A stretch of 64,000 nucleotides of DNA from Mycolicibacterium aurum (GCA_900078775.1 LT549889.1:4154001-4218000), one strand, 5' to 3'. Shown: positions 50,629 through 59,384, numbered from the stretch's first letter. The notes: generated from the letters alone by a model not told the origin. Translations and numbers: made by a program.

Positions 50629-50859
50629 ATGAACCCCCGAAGGCGATCACGAGTGAGGATCGCAGCGAGGCACGAGCGAGGACCGCAGCGAGTGGGAGCC
50701 GAGGCATGAACCCCCGAAGGCGATCACGAGTGAGGATCGCAGCGAGGCACGAGCGAGGACCGCAGCGAGTGGGAGCCGAGGCATGAACCCCCGAAGGCGA
50801 TCACGAGTGAGGATCGCAGCGAGGCACGAGCGAGGACCGGAGCGAGTGGGAGCCGAGGC
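50629..50859 (+). repeat. MIRU-type array: three 77-bp tandem repeats with chained mini-ORFs
   Basis: Three copies of a 77-bp unit start at 50629, 50706 and 50783. Copies 1 and 2 are identical and copy 3 differs by C to G at 50840. Each unit opens ATGAACCCCCGAAGG and encodes a 26-residue Arg-rich frame (MNPRRRSRVRIAARHERG...) whose TGA overlaps the next ATG as ATGA: 50629-50709, 50706-50786, 50783-50863. The first ATG touches the fadE31 stop and the last TGA overlaps the fadE32 ATG. Unit size and overlapping start/stop design are those of mycobacterial interspersed repetitive units (the senX3-regX3 type). It keeps fadE32 translationally coupled to fadE31. Confidence 0.92.
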
Positions 50860-51813
50860 ATGAATTTCGAGATCGACGAACAGCAGCGCGATTTCGCGTC
50901 CAGCATCGACGCCGCCCTGGGTGCGGCCGATGTGCCCGCGGCCGTGCGGGCCTGGGCCGACGGTGACACCGCACCGGGCCGCAAGGTCTGGAACCAGCTG
51001 ACCGAACTCGGCGTGACCGCACTGCTGGTCGCCGAGCAGTACGACGGTATCGACGCCCACCCGGTCGACCTCGTCGTCGCGGTGGAGCGACTGGGCTACT
51101 GGGCCGTGCCCGGCCCGGTCACCGAATCCATCGCGGTGGCCCCCATCCTGCTGGCCGACGACGAACGGTCCGGCGCCCTGGCGGCGGGCGAATCGATCGC
51201 CACCGTAGCCCTGGCGCCGCAGGTTCCGCACGCGGTCAACGCCGACTTCGCCGACCTGGTGCTGCTCGCCGGGGACGGGCAGGTATCCGACGCGAGTGCC
51301 GGTGCCGGCCACGCCTCGGTCGACCCGTCTCGAAAGTTGTTCGAGGTCACCGCCTCCGGCGCCGGGCAGTCCGCCGACACCGCACGGGCCTACGAGTTCG
51401 GGGTGCTGGCCACCGCCGCGCAACTGATCGGCGCCGGGCAGGCCATGCTCGACCAGTCGGTCGAATACGCCAAGCAGCGCACCCAGTTCGGCCGGGTGAT
51501 CGGGTCCTACCAGGCGATCAAGCACAAGCTGGCCGATGTGCACATCGCCCTGGAACTGGCCCGCCCGCTGGTCTACGGCGCCGCACTGTCGCTCGCCGAC
51601 AATTCAGCCGACACCGCCCGCGATGTCAGCGCGGCCAAGGTCGCCGCGGCCGACGCCGCCCTGCTGGCCGCCCGGTCCTCGCTGCAGACCCACGGCGCCA
51701 TCGGGTTCACCCAGGAACACGATCTGTCGCTGCTGTTGCTGCGGGTGCAGGCACTGCGCTCGGCCTGGGGCGACCCGACCCTGCACCGTCGTCGACTGTT
51801 GGAGGCACTCTGA
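50860..51813 (+). CDS. fadE32: FadE32, acyl-CoA dehydrogenase subunit
   Basis: Protein of 317 residues, shorter than the usual 380, as for other subunits of mycobacterial heteromeric acyl-CoA dehydrogenases. SVEYAKQRTQFGRVIGSYQA and LQTHGAIGFTQEHDLSLLLL are conserved flavin-domain blocks. It matches Rv3563. Its ATG overlaps the final mini-ORF of the repeat array, and its stop overlaps fadE33 by one base. Expected to work with FadE31 or FadE33 on the ring-opened acyl-CoA. Confidence 0.91.
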   Translation: MNFEIDEQQRDFASSIDAALGAADVPAAVRAWADGDTAPGRKVWNQLTELGVTALLVAEQYDGIDAHPVDLVVAVERLGYWAVPGPVTESIAVAPILLADDERSGALAAGESIATVALAPQVPHAVNADFADLVLLAGDGQVSDASAGAGHASVDPSRKLFEVTASGAGQSADTARAYEFGVLATAAQLIGAGQAMLDQSVEYAKQRTQFGRVIGSYQAIKHKLADVHIALELARPLVYGAALSLADNSADTARDVSAAKVAAADAALLAARSSLQTHGAIGFTQEHDLSLLLLRVQALRSAWGDPTLHRRRLLEAL

Positions 51814-52787
51814 TGAGTGAAGAACGCGAACTGCTCCGCTCCACCGTCGCCGCCCTGGTCGACAAGCATGCCAACCCGGAGGCCGTGCGGCGGGCGATGG
51901 AATCCGAGCGCGGGTACGACGAGGCGCTGTGGAAGCTGCTGTGCGAACAGGTCGGCGCGGCCGCACTGGTGGTGCCCGAGGATCTCGGCGGCGCCGGCGG
52001 TGAACTCGCCGACGCCGCAGTGGTGTTGGAGGAACTGGGCAAGGCACTGGTGCCGACCCCGCTGCTCGGCACCACCCTGGCCGAACTGGCGCTGCTGAGC
52101 GTGCAGGATCACGAGCCGCTGGAGGGACTGGCCGAGGGCGTGTCCATCGGCACCGTGGTGTTCGACCCGGAGTACGTCATCAACGGCGACATCGCCGACG
52201 TCGTGATCGGCACCGACGGCAGCGAACTCACCCGGTGGAGCGGGATCACCGCGCAGCCCAAGTCCACCATGGACCTGACCCGGCGGCTGTCCGCGGTCAC
52301 CGCCTCGGAGACGGCCCCGCTGGGTGCGGACCCGGGACTGGCCGATACCGCGGCGCTGCTGCTGGCCGCCGAGCAGATCGGCGCGGCGGCGCGCGCCCTG
52401 GACCTGACGGTGGCCTACACCAAGGACCGGGTGCAGTTCGGCCGGCCGATCGGCAGCTTCCAGGCGCTCAAGCACCGGATGGCCGATCTGTACGTCAAGG
52501 TGCAGTCCGCCCGCGCGGTCATCTACGACGCCATCGCCGAACCGTCGGCCGCCTCGGCCTCGTTGGCCCGGGTGCTCGCCAGCGAGGCGCTGACCGCGGT
52601 CGTCGGTGAGGCGGTTCAGATGCACGGCGGTATCGCCATCACCTGGGAGCACGACATCCAGCTGTACTTCAAGCGGGCGCACGGCAGCGCGCAGCTGCTC
52701 GGGCCCCGCGTGAGCACCTGCGCCGGCTCGAAGCCGAGGTCTTCTAGCTGTCGACGGGGTGTCGGCGCCGCCGACACCGCGGACTAA
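51813..52787 (+). CDS. fadE33: FadE33, acyl-CoA dehydrogenase subunit with apparent C-terminal frameshift
   Basis: Protein of 324 residues as read. TVAYTKDRVQFGRPIGSFQA and VQMHGGIAITWEHDIQLYFK are conserved, matching Rv3564. After KRAHGSAQLLGP the observed frame ends in VSTCAGSKPRSSS, unlike the family. Shifting one base in the GGGCCCCGCG run (52701-52710) gives PREHLRRLEAEVF and a TAG at 52745-52747, the usual ending. The change equals one missing base, so either the assembly lost a base or the tail is really altered. The normal gene would be 311 residues and would not approach aspB. Function is late C/D-ring dehydrogenation with FadE31/FadE32. Confidence 0.88.
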   Translation: MSEERELLRSTVAALVDKHANPEAVRRAMESERGYDEALWKLLCEQVGAAALVVPEDLGGAGGELADAAVVLEELGKALVPTPLLGTTLAELALLSVQDHEPLEGLAEGVSIGTVVFDPEYVINGDIADVVIGTDGSELTRWSGITAQPKSTMDLTRRLSAVTASETAPLGADPGLADTAALLLAAEQIGAAARALDLTVAYTKDRVQFGRPIGSFQALKHRMADLYVKVQSARAVIYDAIAEPSAASASLARVLASEALTAVVGEAVQMHGGIAITWEHDIQLYFKRAHGSAQLLGPRVSTCAGSKPRSSSCRRGVGAADTAD

Positions 52788-52797
52788 CCTCGAAGAG

Positions 52798-53994
52798 GTG
52801 ATCGACACCTTCCCGCGCGAGGCGCTGCGCGCAGGCATCCCGCCGTTCTACGTGATGGATGTCTGGCTGGCCGCCGCCGAGCGCCAGCGCACCCACGGCG
52901 ACCTGGTGAACCTGTCGGCGGGCCAGCCCAGCGCCCAGGCGCCGGCCCCGGTGCGGGCCGCGGCCGCCGCCGCGCTGGAGAGCCACAACCTCGGTTACAC
53001 CGTGGCGTTGGGGATCCCGGAGCTGCGGGAGGCGATCGCCGGGTCCTATCGGGACCGGCACGGCATCGACGTCGACCCGGACGCCGTGGTCATCACCACC
53101 GGTTCCACCGGCGGTTTCCTGCTGGCCTTTCTGTCCTGTTTCGATATCGGCGACCGGGTCGCGGTGACCAGCCCGGGCTATCCCTGCTACCGCAACATCC
53201 TGTCGGCTCTGGGCTGCGAAGTCGTCGAACTGCCGTGTGAGGCGGACACCCGGTTCCAGCCGACGGTGCAGATGCTCGACGCCCTCGACCCACCGGTCAA
53301 GGGCCTGATCATCGCCAGCCCGGCCAACCCGACCGGCACCGTCATCCCACCCGCCGATCTGGCCGGCATCGTGAACTGGTGCGACCGCCGTGGCGTCCAG
53401 CTGGTCAGCGACGAGCTCTACCACGGCCTGGTCTACCCGGGCGCCCCCGCCACCAGCTGCGCCTGGGAGACCTCACGCAATCCCATTGTGGTGAACAGCT
53501 TCTCGAAGTATTTCGCGATGACCGGCTGGCGGCTGGGCTGGCTGCTGGTCCCCGAACCGCTGCGCCGCGCGGTGGACCGGCTGACCGGCAACTTCTCCAT
53601 CTGCCCGCCCACGCTGCCGCAGCTGGCGGCGGTCGCGGCCTTCGATCCCGAGTCACTGGCCGAAGCCGACGCCCTGGTCGGCGAGTACACCGTCAACCGC
53701 GACCTGCTACTGACCGGGCTGCCCGAGATCGGACTGGATCGGCTCGCCCCGGCCGACGGCGCGTTCTACGTGTATGCCGACATCTCCCGGTACTCCACCG
53801 ACTCCCTCGGCTTCTGCGCGAAGCTGTTGGCCGACACCGGCGTTGCCATCGCGCCCGGTGTCGATTTCGACACCGTGCACGGTGGTTCCTTCGTCCGGCT
53901 GTCCTTTGCCGGTGCCGCATCCGAGATCAGCGAGGCGCTGGCCCGGATGGGTCCGTGGCTCAGGACTTCAGGAATGCCAGCAGATCGGCGTTGA
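52798..53994 (+). CDS. aspB: AspB-like PLP aminotransferase
   Basis: Protein of 398 residues from GTG 52798, which gives a length near Rv3565 (388); GTG 52759 would add 13 residues overlapping the end of fadE33. Fold type I markers are VITTGSTGGFLLAFLS, SPANPTGTVIPP and the PLP Lys in NSFSKYFAMTGWRLGW. The family is aspartate/other amino-acid transaminases; no specific role in steroid catabolism is established although it ends the operon. Its last 35 bp overlap the end of the convergent hydrolase gene. Confidence 0.9.
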   Translation: MIDTFPREALRAGIPPFYVMDVWLAAAERQRTHGDLVNLSAGQPSAQAPAPVRAAAAAALESHNLGYTVALGIPELREAIAGSYRDRHGIDVDPDAVVITTGSTGGFLLAFLSCFDIGDRVAVTSPGYPCYRNILSALGCEVVELPCEADTRFQPTVQMLDALDPPVKGLIIASPANPTGTVIPPADLAGIVNWCDRRGVQLVSDELYHGLVYPGAPATSCAWETSRNPIVVNSFSKYFAMTGWRLGWLLVPEPLRRAVDRLTGNFSICPPTLPQLAAVAAFDPESLAEADALVGEYTVNRDLLLTGLPEIGLDRLAPADGAFYVYADISRYSTDSLGFCAKLLADTGVAIAPGVDFDTVHGGSFVRLSFAGAASEISEALARMGPWLRTSGMPADRR

Positions 53995-54784
53995 TGGTGT
54001 CGGCGTGCGTGGTCGGCATGCCGTGCGGGAAGCCCTCGTAGGTGATCAATGTCCCGTTCCGCAGCAGCGCAGCAGATTTCGGCCCGGAGGCGACGTAGGG
54101 GACGATCTGGTCGTCACGGCTGTGCATCACCAGGGTGGGCACCGTGATCTTCTTCAGGTCCTCGGTGAAGTCGGTCTGGGAGAAGGCCACGATGCCGTCG
54201 TAATGCGAGAAGGCGTCGCCCATCATCCCCTGGCGCCACCAGTTCTCGATGATCGCCTCGTCCGGCTCGACACCATCACGGTTGAATCCGTAGAACGGGC
54301 CGGCCGGCAGCGCCCGGTAGAACACCGAACGGTTGGCCGCCAACTGTGCCTGCAGATCGTCGAAGACCGCCTTGGGCAGCCCCTCCGGGTTGGTCTCGGT
54401 CTGCACCATCAGCGGGGGCACCGCGCTGATCAGCACCGCCCTGGCCACCCGGTCCTCGCCGTGGCGGGCCAGGTAGCGCACCACCTCACCCCCGCCGGTG
54501 GAGTGCCCGACGTGGATGGCATCACGCAGATCCAGATGTGCGGTCAGCGCGGCCAGATCGTCGGCGTAGTGGTCCAGATCGTGGCCGTCGGGCGTCTGGG
54601 TGGAGCGGCCGTGCCCGCGCCGGTCGTGTGCGATGACCCGGTAGCCCTGGCCGAGGAAGAACAACATCTGGTTGTCCCAGTCGTCCGAGGACAGCGGCCA
54701 GCCGTGGCTGAACACGATGGGCCGGCCGGTGCCCCAGTCCTTGTAGAAGATCTCGGTGCCATCGGGCGTGGTGATCGTGCTCAT
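53960..54784 (-). CDS. Alpha/beta hydrolase, non-haem haloperoxidase type
   Basis: Protein of 274 residues from ATG 54784 with GGAAGG upstream. The order is STITTPDGTEIFYKDWGTGR, oxyanion HGWPLSSDDWDNQM, nucleophile GHSTGGGEVVRYLARHG, acid in HSRDDQIVP, and His near GFPHGMPTTHADT. This is the perhydrolase/esterase group often annotated as chloroperoxidase. The natural substrate is unknown. It is convergent with aspB and overlaps it by 35 bp on the opposite strand. Confidence 0.9.
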   Translation of the reverse strand: MSTITTPDGTEIFYKDWGTGRPIVFSHGWPLSSDDWDNQMLFFLGQGYRVIAHDRRGHGRSTQTPDGHDLDHYADDLAALTAHLDLRDAIHVGHSTGGGEVVRYLARHGEDRVARAVLISAVPPLMVQTETNPEGLPKAVFDDLQAQLAANRSVFYRALPAGPFYGFNRDGVEPDEAIIENWWRQGMMGDAFSHYDGIVAFSQTDFTEDLKKITVPTLVMHSRDDQIVPYVASGPKSAALLRNGTLITYEGFPHGMPTTHADTINADLLAFLKS

Positions 54785-54869
54785 GCTGGACCTTCCTCCG
54801 GGTAGCTTTGACGACCACTGTGCATCACCTGCGGCGCTGTCGCATTCCGGGTAGCTGCAAACCGCGCGC

Positions 54870-56147
54870 TCATCCCAGTCCGGTGCTGGAGCGCCTGCGC
54901 CGGGAGATCGCATCCACGCTCGCGGCGAGCAGCAGCACCCCACCGGTGACGAGGAAGTTGATGTAGGAGGACTGGTTCAGCAGCCCGAGCCCGTTGGCGA
55001 TCGTCGCGACCACCACACCACCGATCACCGCGTCGATGGCGCGGCCCTTGCCGCCGAACAGGCTGGTGCCGCCGATCACGGCCGCGCCCACCGCGTACAA
55101 CAACGTGTTTCCCGCACCGGAGGCCGCGGACACCTTGCCGGCGTAGGAGGCCGCGATGATCCCGCTCAACGCGGCCAGTGCGGAACACACCACGAACACC
55201 GAGATGCGGATGCGGTCCACCGGGATGCCGGCCCGCCGGGCCGCCTCGGCGTTGCCGCCCACCGCGTAGATGTGCCTGCCGTAGGAGGTCCGGGTGAGCA
55301 CCACCGTCATCACCACCAGCAGCACCAGGATCAGCGGCAGCACATACGGGATACCGCGAATCTCGTTGGCGGCACTGACACTTCGATTGACGCTGAGGAT
55401 GTAGGTGACGCCGAGAATCACCGCGGCGACCATCCCGATGCGGGCGAGCACCACGCTCAGCGGCGAGTTCGCCAACCGCAGAGCGGCCTTGCGCCGGTAC
55501 TGGTACAGCTCGAATCCCGCGAAGGCCAGGACCACCAGCAGCGCGGTCACCCAGCCCGCGGTGACCGGCAGATTACTGATCGTCAGCCCGCGGACCACCG
55601 AATCGTCGACACGCACCGAACCGCCCTCGCCGATGAGCTTGAGTGTCACGCCCTGCAACCCCAGGAAGAACGCCAGGGTGACCACGAAGGACGGGATGCC
55701 GAGTTTGGCCCGCAGCAGGCCGATCACCAGCCCGATGATTGCGCCGCAGGTGATTCCGGTCAGCACGGCCGCCCACCACGGCCAGCCCTGGTTGACGATG
55801 ATCAGCCCCATCGCGCAGGCCGATACCCCGCCGGCGACCCCGGCGGACAGGTCGATGTCGCCGAGCAGCAGGACGAACACCAGCCCCATCGCCAACACAC
55901 AGATCGAGCCGGCCTGGGTGATCAGGTTGGCCAGGTTCAGCGCCGACAGGAAGCGGTCGTTGGCCAGCCCGAACACGATGAACAGCACGATCAGGCCGAG
56001 GACCGCGGGCAGCGAACCCATGTCCCCGCCGCGTACCCGTTGCAGATAGCCGCGCAGCGCCGCTGCGAAGCCGGCGTCGGTCCGGGTGTCGCCCGCGAAA
56101 TCGGAATCGGCCAGGGTGACCGCGGATTGCGAACTCATGGTCGTCAT
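54870..56147 (-). CDS. xylH: Sugar ABC transporter permease, XylH-like
   Basis: Protein of 425 residues with about ten hydrophobic segments (AVLGLIVLFIVFGLANDRF, LVFVLLLGDIDLSAGVAGG, AVGAAVIGGTSLFGGKGRAI). These are the hallmarks of the ribose/xylose-type (CUT2) permeases. ATG 56147 lies 14 bp after the ATPase stop; a longer frame to 56327 is rejected, and ATG 56138 is an alternative. Xylose is inferred as substrate from the xylF, xylA and xylB neighbours. Confidence 0.9.
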   Translation of the reverse strand: MTTMSSQSAVTLADSDFAGDTRTDAGFAAALRGYLQRVRGGDMGSLPAVLGLIVLFIVFGLANDRFLSALNLANLITQAGSICVLAMGLVFVLLLGDIDLSAGVAGGVSACAMGLIIVNQGWPWWAAVLTGITCGAIIGLVIGLLRAKLGIPSFVVTLAFFLGLQGVTLKLIGEGGSVRVDDSVVRGLTISNLPVTAGWVTALLVVLAFAGFELYQYRRKAALRLANSPLSVVLARIGMVAAVILGVTYILSVNRSVSAANEIRGIPYVLPLILVLLVVMTVVLTRTSYGRHIYAVGGNAEAARRAGIPVDRIRISVFVVCSALAALSGIIAASYAGKVSAASGAGNTLLYAVGAAVIGGTSLFGGKGRAIDAVIGGVVVATIANGLGLLNQSSYINFLVTGGVLLLAASVDAISRRRRSSTGLG

Positions 56148-56160
56148 TTCTGTCGCTGCC

Positions 56161-56937
56161 TCATATCGATTCGCCGGCCTGCGCCGGTTCCAGCCCCAAA
56201 CTTCCCGAGCGCCCGGCGGTGATGAGTTCCACCACCTGCCCGTGCGTGACGTCGGCGGCCGGCACATCGGCCGCCACCCGCCCCAGGTACAGCGCGCAGA
56301 TCCGGTCGGCGACCTGGAAGACGTCATTCATGTTGTGCGAGATCAGCACGACACCCAGGCCCTGATCGGCCAGTCGCCGCACCAACTCGATGACCTGTTG
56401 GGTCTGTGCGACGCCGAGCGCGGCGGTCGGCTCGTCGAGCAGCACGACCTTGGAGTTCCACAGCACCGATTTCGCGATGGCGACGGTCTGGCGCTGGCCG
56501 CCGGACAGGCTGGACACCGGCTGACGCACGGATTTCACGGTCCGCACCGACAGGGAGGTCAGCGCCTGCCGTGCCATCGTCTCCATCCGGGCCTCGTCGA
56601 GCAGGCCGCGGTTCTTCAGTTCCCTGCCCAGGAACATGTTCTCGACGATGTCGAGGTTGTCGCACAGGGCCAGGTCCTGATAGACCACCTCGACGCCGAG
56701 GGCCGCGACGTCATTGGGGCCGCGCACGGTCACCGGTTCTCCGCCGAACAGGTAGGTGCCGGTGTCGATGGGGTGGATCCCGGCGATCGCCTTCACCAGT
56801 GTCGATTTGCCGGCACCGTTGTCACCGACCAGTGCCGTCACCTGCCCGGGGTAGACCTGGAAGTCGATGTCGTGCAGCACGTGCACCACACCGAAACTCT
56901 TGTTGACGCCCCGCAATTCGAGGATCGGTGCGTCCAT
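56161..56937 (-). CDS. xylG: Sugar ABC transporter ATP-binding protein, single-domain XylG-like
   Basis: Protein of 258 residues with one ABC domain: Walker A GDNGAGKST, signature SSLSGGQRQ, Walker B VVLLDEPTAAL, H-loop ISHN. E. coli XylG and RbsA carry two fused ATPase domains in about 500 residues, so this is a half-size version that must dimerise. ATG 56937 shares its A with the TGA of the binding-protein gene. Energises the XylH permease. Confidence 0.9.
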   Translation of the reverse strand: MDAPILELRGVNKSFGVVHVLHDIDFQVYPGQVTALVGDNGAGKSTLVKAIAGIHPIDTGTYLFGGEPVTVRGPNDVAALGVEVVYQDLALCDNLDIVENMFLGRELKNRGLLDEARMETMARQALTSLSVRTVKSVRQPVSSLSGGQRQTVAIAKSVLWNSKVVLLDEPTAALGVAQTQQVIELVRRLADQGLGVVLISHNMNDVFQVADRICALYLGRVAADVPAADVTHGQVVELITAGRSGSLGLEPAQAGESI

Positions 56938-58004
56938 CACAGACCCGCGGTCGTGCACATCTCGGCGAAGGCGCCGGTGCACACCTCGTCCCGGGACTGC
57001 CCGCCGTCGTCGAAGACCAGGTCGATGTTGTCCTTGGTGATCGACTTCGGGGTCAGCAGCACCGAGGGCACGTCCCGGTTGCCGGTGTCGTCCCGGGAGG
57101 TGGCCGGGGTCTGCGGCTGTTCCCCGTTGGCCAGCGCGATGGCCACCTCGGCGAGCGCACCGGCTTCCTCGGCGGCGGACTTGTACACCGACATGCACTG
57201 CGTCCCGGCCAGGATGTTCTGCAGCCCTTCCACTGTCGCGTCCTGACCGGTCACCGGGACCTGCCCGGCCCGCCGGTTCTTCTCCAGGATCGAGATCACC
57301 GAACCGGCCAGTCCGTCGTTGGCCGCGTACACCCCGTCGATGCGGCCGTCGGCCGCGGTGTAGAGCTGCTCGAAGATCGTGACGGCCTTGTCGTTGTCCC
57401 AGTCCGGCACGGCCTGCTCCCCGACATTGATGATCGCCGGGTTCGCGTCGATCACCGAATGCGCGCCGCTGCTGAACAGGGTGGCGTTGTTGTCGGTGGG
57501 AGATCCGTTGAGGAACACCACATTCGCCGGCCCGTCACCGAGGCAGTCCAGCAGACCCTGGCCCTGCAGTTCACCGACCTTGGTGTTGTCGAAGGAGACG
57601 TACACGTCGGCGGAGCCGCCGAGGGTGAGCCGGTCGTAGTCGATGGTCTTGACGCCCTGTGCGGCGGCCTTCTGTTGGATGGAGGCCCCGCTGTCGGAGT
57701 CGAGGTTGACGATCGCCAGCACCGTGACGCCGTCGGCGATCATCCCGTCGGCGATGGTGGCCATGGTGTCGGCCGAGCCCTCGGCGTTCTGGATGGTGTA
57801 CGGCACGCCGGCATCCTTGAACGCGGCCTCCAGCGCCGGCCGGTCCTTGGTCTCCCACCGCACCGAGGATTTGGTGTCCGGCAGGATGACGCCGATCTTG
57901 CCGCCCGCGGCGTCCGAGGACTCCGAGGTGTTCGAGCCGCAGGCGGTCAGCGCCAGGCCGATGCCGACGACGGCGGTCACGAGCAGGGTGCTGGTGCGTT
58001 TCAT
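56937..58004 (-). CDS. xylF: Sugar ABC transporter substrate-binding lipoprotein, XylF-like
   Basis: Protein of 355 residues from ATG 58004, preceded by GGAGG. Signal peptide with lipobox LTAC, Cys about residue 23. The mature part is a periplasmic-binding-protein type I fold (KIGVILPDTKSSVRWETKDR; VNLDSDSGASIQQKAAAQGV; VYAANDGLAGSVISILE), closest to XylF. The operator and CRP-like site immediately upstream make it the first gene of xylFGH. Confidence 0.92.
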   Translation of the reverse strand: MKRTSTLLVTAVVGIGLALTACGSNTSESSDAAGGKIGVILPDTKSSVRWETKDRPALEAAFKDAGVPYTIQNAEGSADTMATIADGMIADGVTVLAIVNLDSDSGASIQQKAAAQGVKTIDYDRLTLGGSADVYVSFDNTKVGELQGQGLLDCLGDGPANVVFLNGSPTDNNATLFSSGAHSVIDANPAIINVGEQAVPDWDNDKAVTIFEQLYTAADGRIDGVYAANDGLAGSVISILEKNRRAGQVPVTGQDATVEGLQNILAGTQCMSVYKSAAEEAGALAEVAIALANGEQPQTPATSRDDTGNRDVPSVLLTPKSITKDNIDLVFDDGGQSRDEVCTGAFAEMCTTAGL

Positions 58005-58037
58005 GGAAGCCTCCGGGTGGTCGACGTCATCGGAATT

Positions 58038-58062
58038 TTTTGTTGTGCAGTCTGACATATAC
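58038..58062. promoter_or_regulatory. XylR (ROK) operator upstream of xylF
   Basis: TTTTGTT at 58038 and ACATATA at 58055 frame a central GTC, matching the operator at 59323-59347 base for base in these blocks with identical spacing. Its position 34 bp before the xylF start suits repression by the ROK regulator encoded nearby. Confidence 0.7.
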
Positions 58063-58078
58063 AGTGATGCAGGTCACT
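58063..58078. promoter_or_regulatory. CRP-like half sites upstream of xylF
   Basis: AGTGATGCAGGTCACT has GTGA-N6-TCAC, 8 of the 10 CRP-consensus bases, and directly abuts the XylR operator. It would allow carbon-status control of xylFGH. It also overlaps the last base of xylA. Confidence 0.45.
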
Positions 58079-59295
58079 CATCGGGCGCCCAGCAGGTGCT
58101 CGATGGCCAACTGCTGAAGGGCCACGAAGCCGCAGCCCCGGCCGCCGAAGTAGGCGCCGGCGTCGAACCGCTCATAGGCCGTCGGATCGGCGAGCAGGTC
58201 GGCGTAGGTCTCCCCGGGCGCCAGGGTGGGTTCGCGGAGTTCGGCGACCCTGGCGGCCGCCATGGCCTGCTGCACCGCCGGATCGGCCCGGAACGCCGCG
58301 GCCCGCTGCCGCAACAGCAGGTACATCCGCATGTTGGCCGCCGCCGACGCCCACACCCCGTCGATGTCCTCGGTGCGGCTCGGCTTGTAGTCGAAGTGCC
58401 GCGAGCCGTCGTAGGCCGGCCCACCATCGGCGCCGCCGTGCTCGAGCAGGTCCACCAGCGCGAACGCGTTGGCGAGGTCGCCGTGGCCGAACACCAGGTC
58501 CTGGTCGAACTTGATGCCGCGCTGACCGTTGAGGTCGATGTGGAACAGCTTGCCGCTGTAGAGCGCCTGCGCGATGCCGTGGGTGAAGTTCAAGCCCGCC
58601 ATCTGCTCGTGCCCGGTCTCGGGGTTCACCCCGACCAACTCGGGATGGGCCAGCGTGTCGATGAAGGCCAGCGCATGCCCGACGGTGGGCAGCAGGATGT
58701 CGCCCCGGGGTTCGTTGGGTTTGGGTTCGATCGCGAACCGGATGCCGATCTTCTGGTCGATCACGTACTGGCAGAGCAGGTCCAGCGCCTCGCGGTAGCG
58801 CTCGAGGGCGGCCTGCACATCCTTGGCCGAGTCGTACTCGGCGCCTTCCCGGCCGCCCCACATCACGAAGGTCTCGGCCCCCAGTTCGGCGGCCAGGTCC
58901 AGGTTGCGCAGGACCTTGCGCAGGGCGAACCGGCGGACCGCGCGATCATTACTGGTGAACCCGCCGTCCTTGAAGACCGGCTGACTGAACAGATTGGTGG
59001 TCACCATCGGTACGACCAGACCCGTGGCACGCAGCGCGGCGGTCAGCCGATCGACGGCCCGGCGCCGCTCGGCATCCGAGCTGCCGAATGCGAACAGATC
59101 GTCGTCGTGGAACGTCAAGCCGTAGGCGCCCAGTTCGGCGAGCCGTTCCACGGCCTCGACCGTGTCGAGCACCGGGCGGGTCGCCACCCCGAACGGGTCG
59201 ACGCCCTGCCAGCCCACCGTCCAGAGCCCGAACGAGAATTTGTCCGATGTGCGCGGGGTCAGTTCGTCGCTGGCGCGGGTTTCCAGGACCGTCAT
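58078..59295 (-). CDS. xylA: Xylose isomerase
   Basis: Protein of 405 residues. Catalytic region GLTFHDDDLFAFG provides the His and Asp, AIEPKPNEPRGD the Lys and metal ligands, and HFDYKPSRTEDIDG the second metal site. It is of the compact actinobacterial (class I) type. It converts xylose to xylulose for XylB. GAGGAG precedes the ATG. It is divergent from the ROK regulator with an operator between them. Confidence 0.95.
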   Translation of the reverse strand: MTVLETRASDELTPRTSDKFSFGLWTVGWQGVDPFGVATRPVLDTVEAVERLAELGAYGLTFHDDDLFAFGSSDAERRRAVDRLTAALRATGLVVPMVTTNLFSQPVFKDGGFTSNDRAVRRFALRKVLRNLDLAAELGAETFVMWGGREGAEYDSAKDVQAALERYREALDLLCQYVIDQKIGIRFAIEPKPNEPRGDILLPTVGHALAFIDTLAHPELVGVNPETGHEQMAGLNFTHGIAQALYSGKLFHIDLNGQRGIKFDQDLVFGHGDLANAFALVDLLEHGGADGGPAYDGSRHFDYKPSRTEDIDGVWASAAANMRMYLLLRQRAAAFRADPAVQQAMAAARVAELREPTLAPGETYADLLADPTAYERFDAGAYFGGRGCGFVALQQLAIEHLLGAR

Positions 59296-59322
59296 GGTGC
59301 TCCTCGATTTCGTGCTTTACGC

Positions 59323-59347
59323 TTTTGTTCTCTGGTCGAACATAAAA
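59323..59347. promoter_or_regulatory. XylR (ROK) operator between xylA and xylR
   Basis: TTTTGTTC and GAACATAAAA form an interrupted inverted repeat with a 7-nt centre TCTGGTC. It lies in the short xylA-xylR gap and matches the box upstream of xylF. This is the usual place for a ROK repressor to control both divergent genes. Confidence 0.78.
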
Positions 59348-59384
59348 TGTGGCCCAGGACACTGTCAAGGGTTCCGGCGATGGG

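Noticed and set aside
50629..50859. Possible CRISPR array or variable tandem gene repeat
   Set aside because: Units are contiguous with no spacers, and unit length and ATG/ATGA overlaps fit MIRUs.
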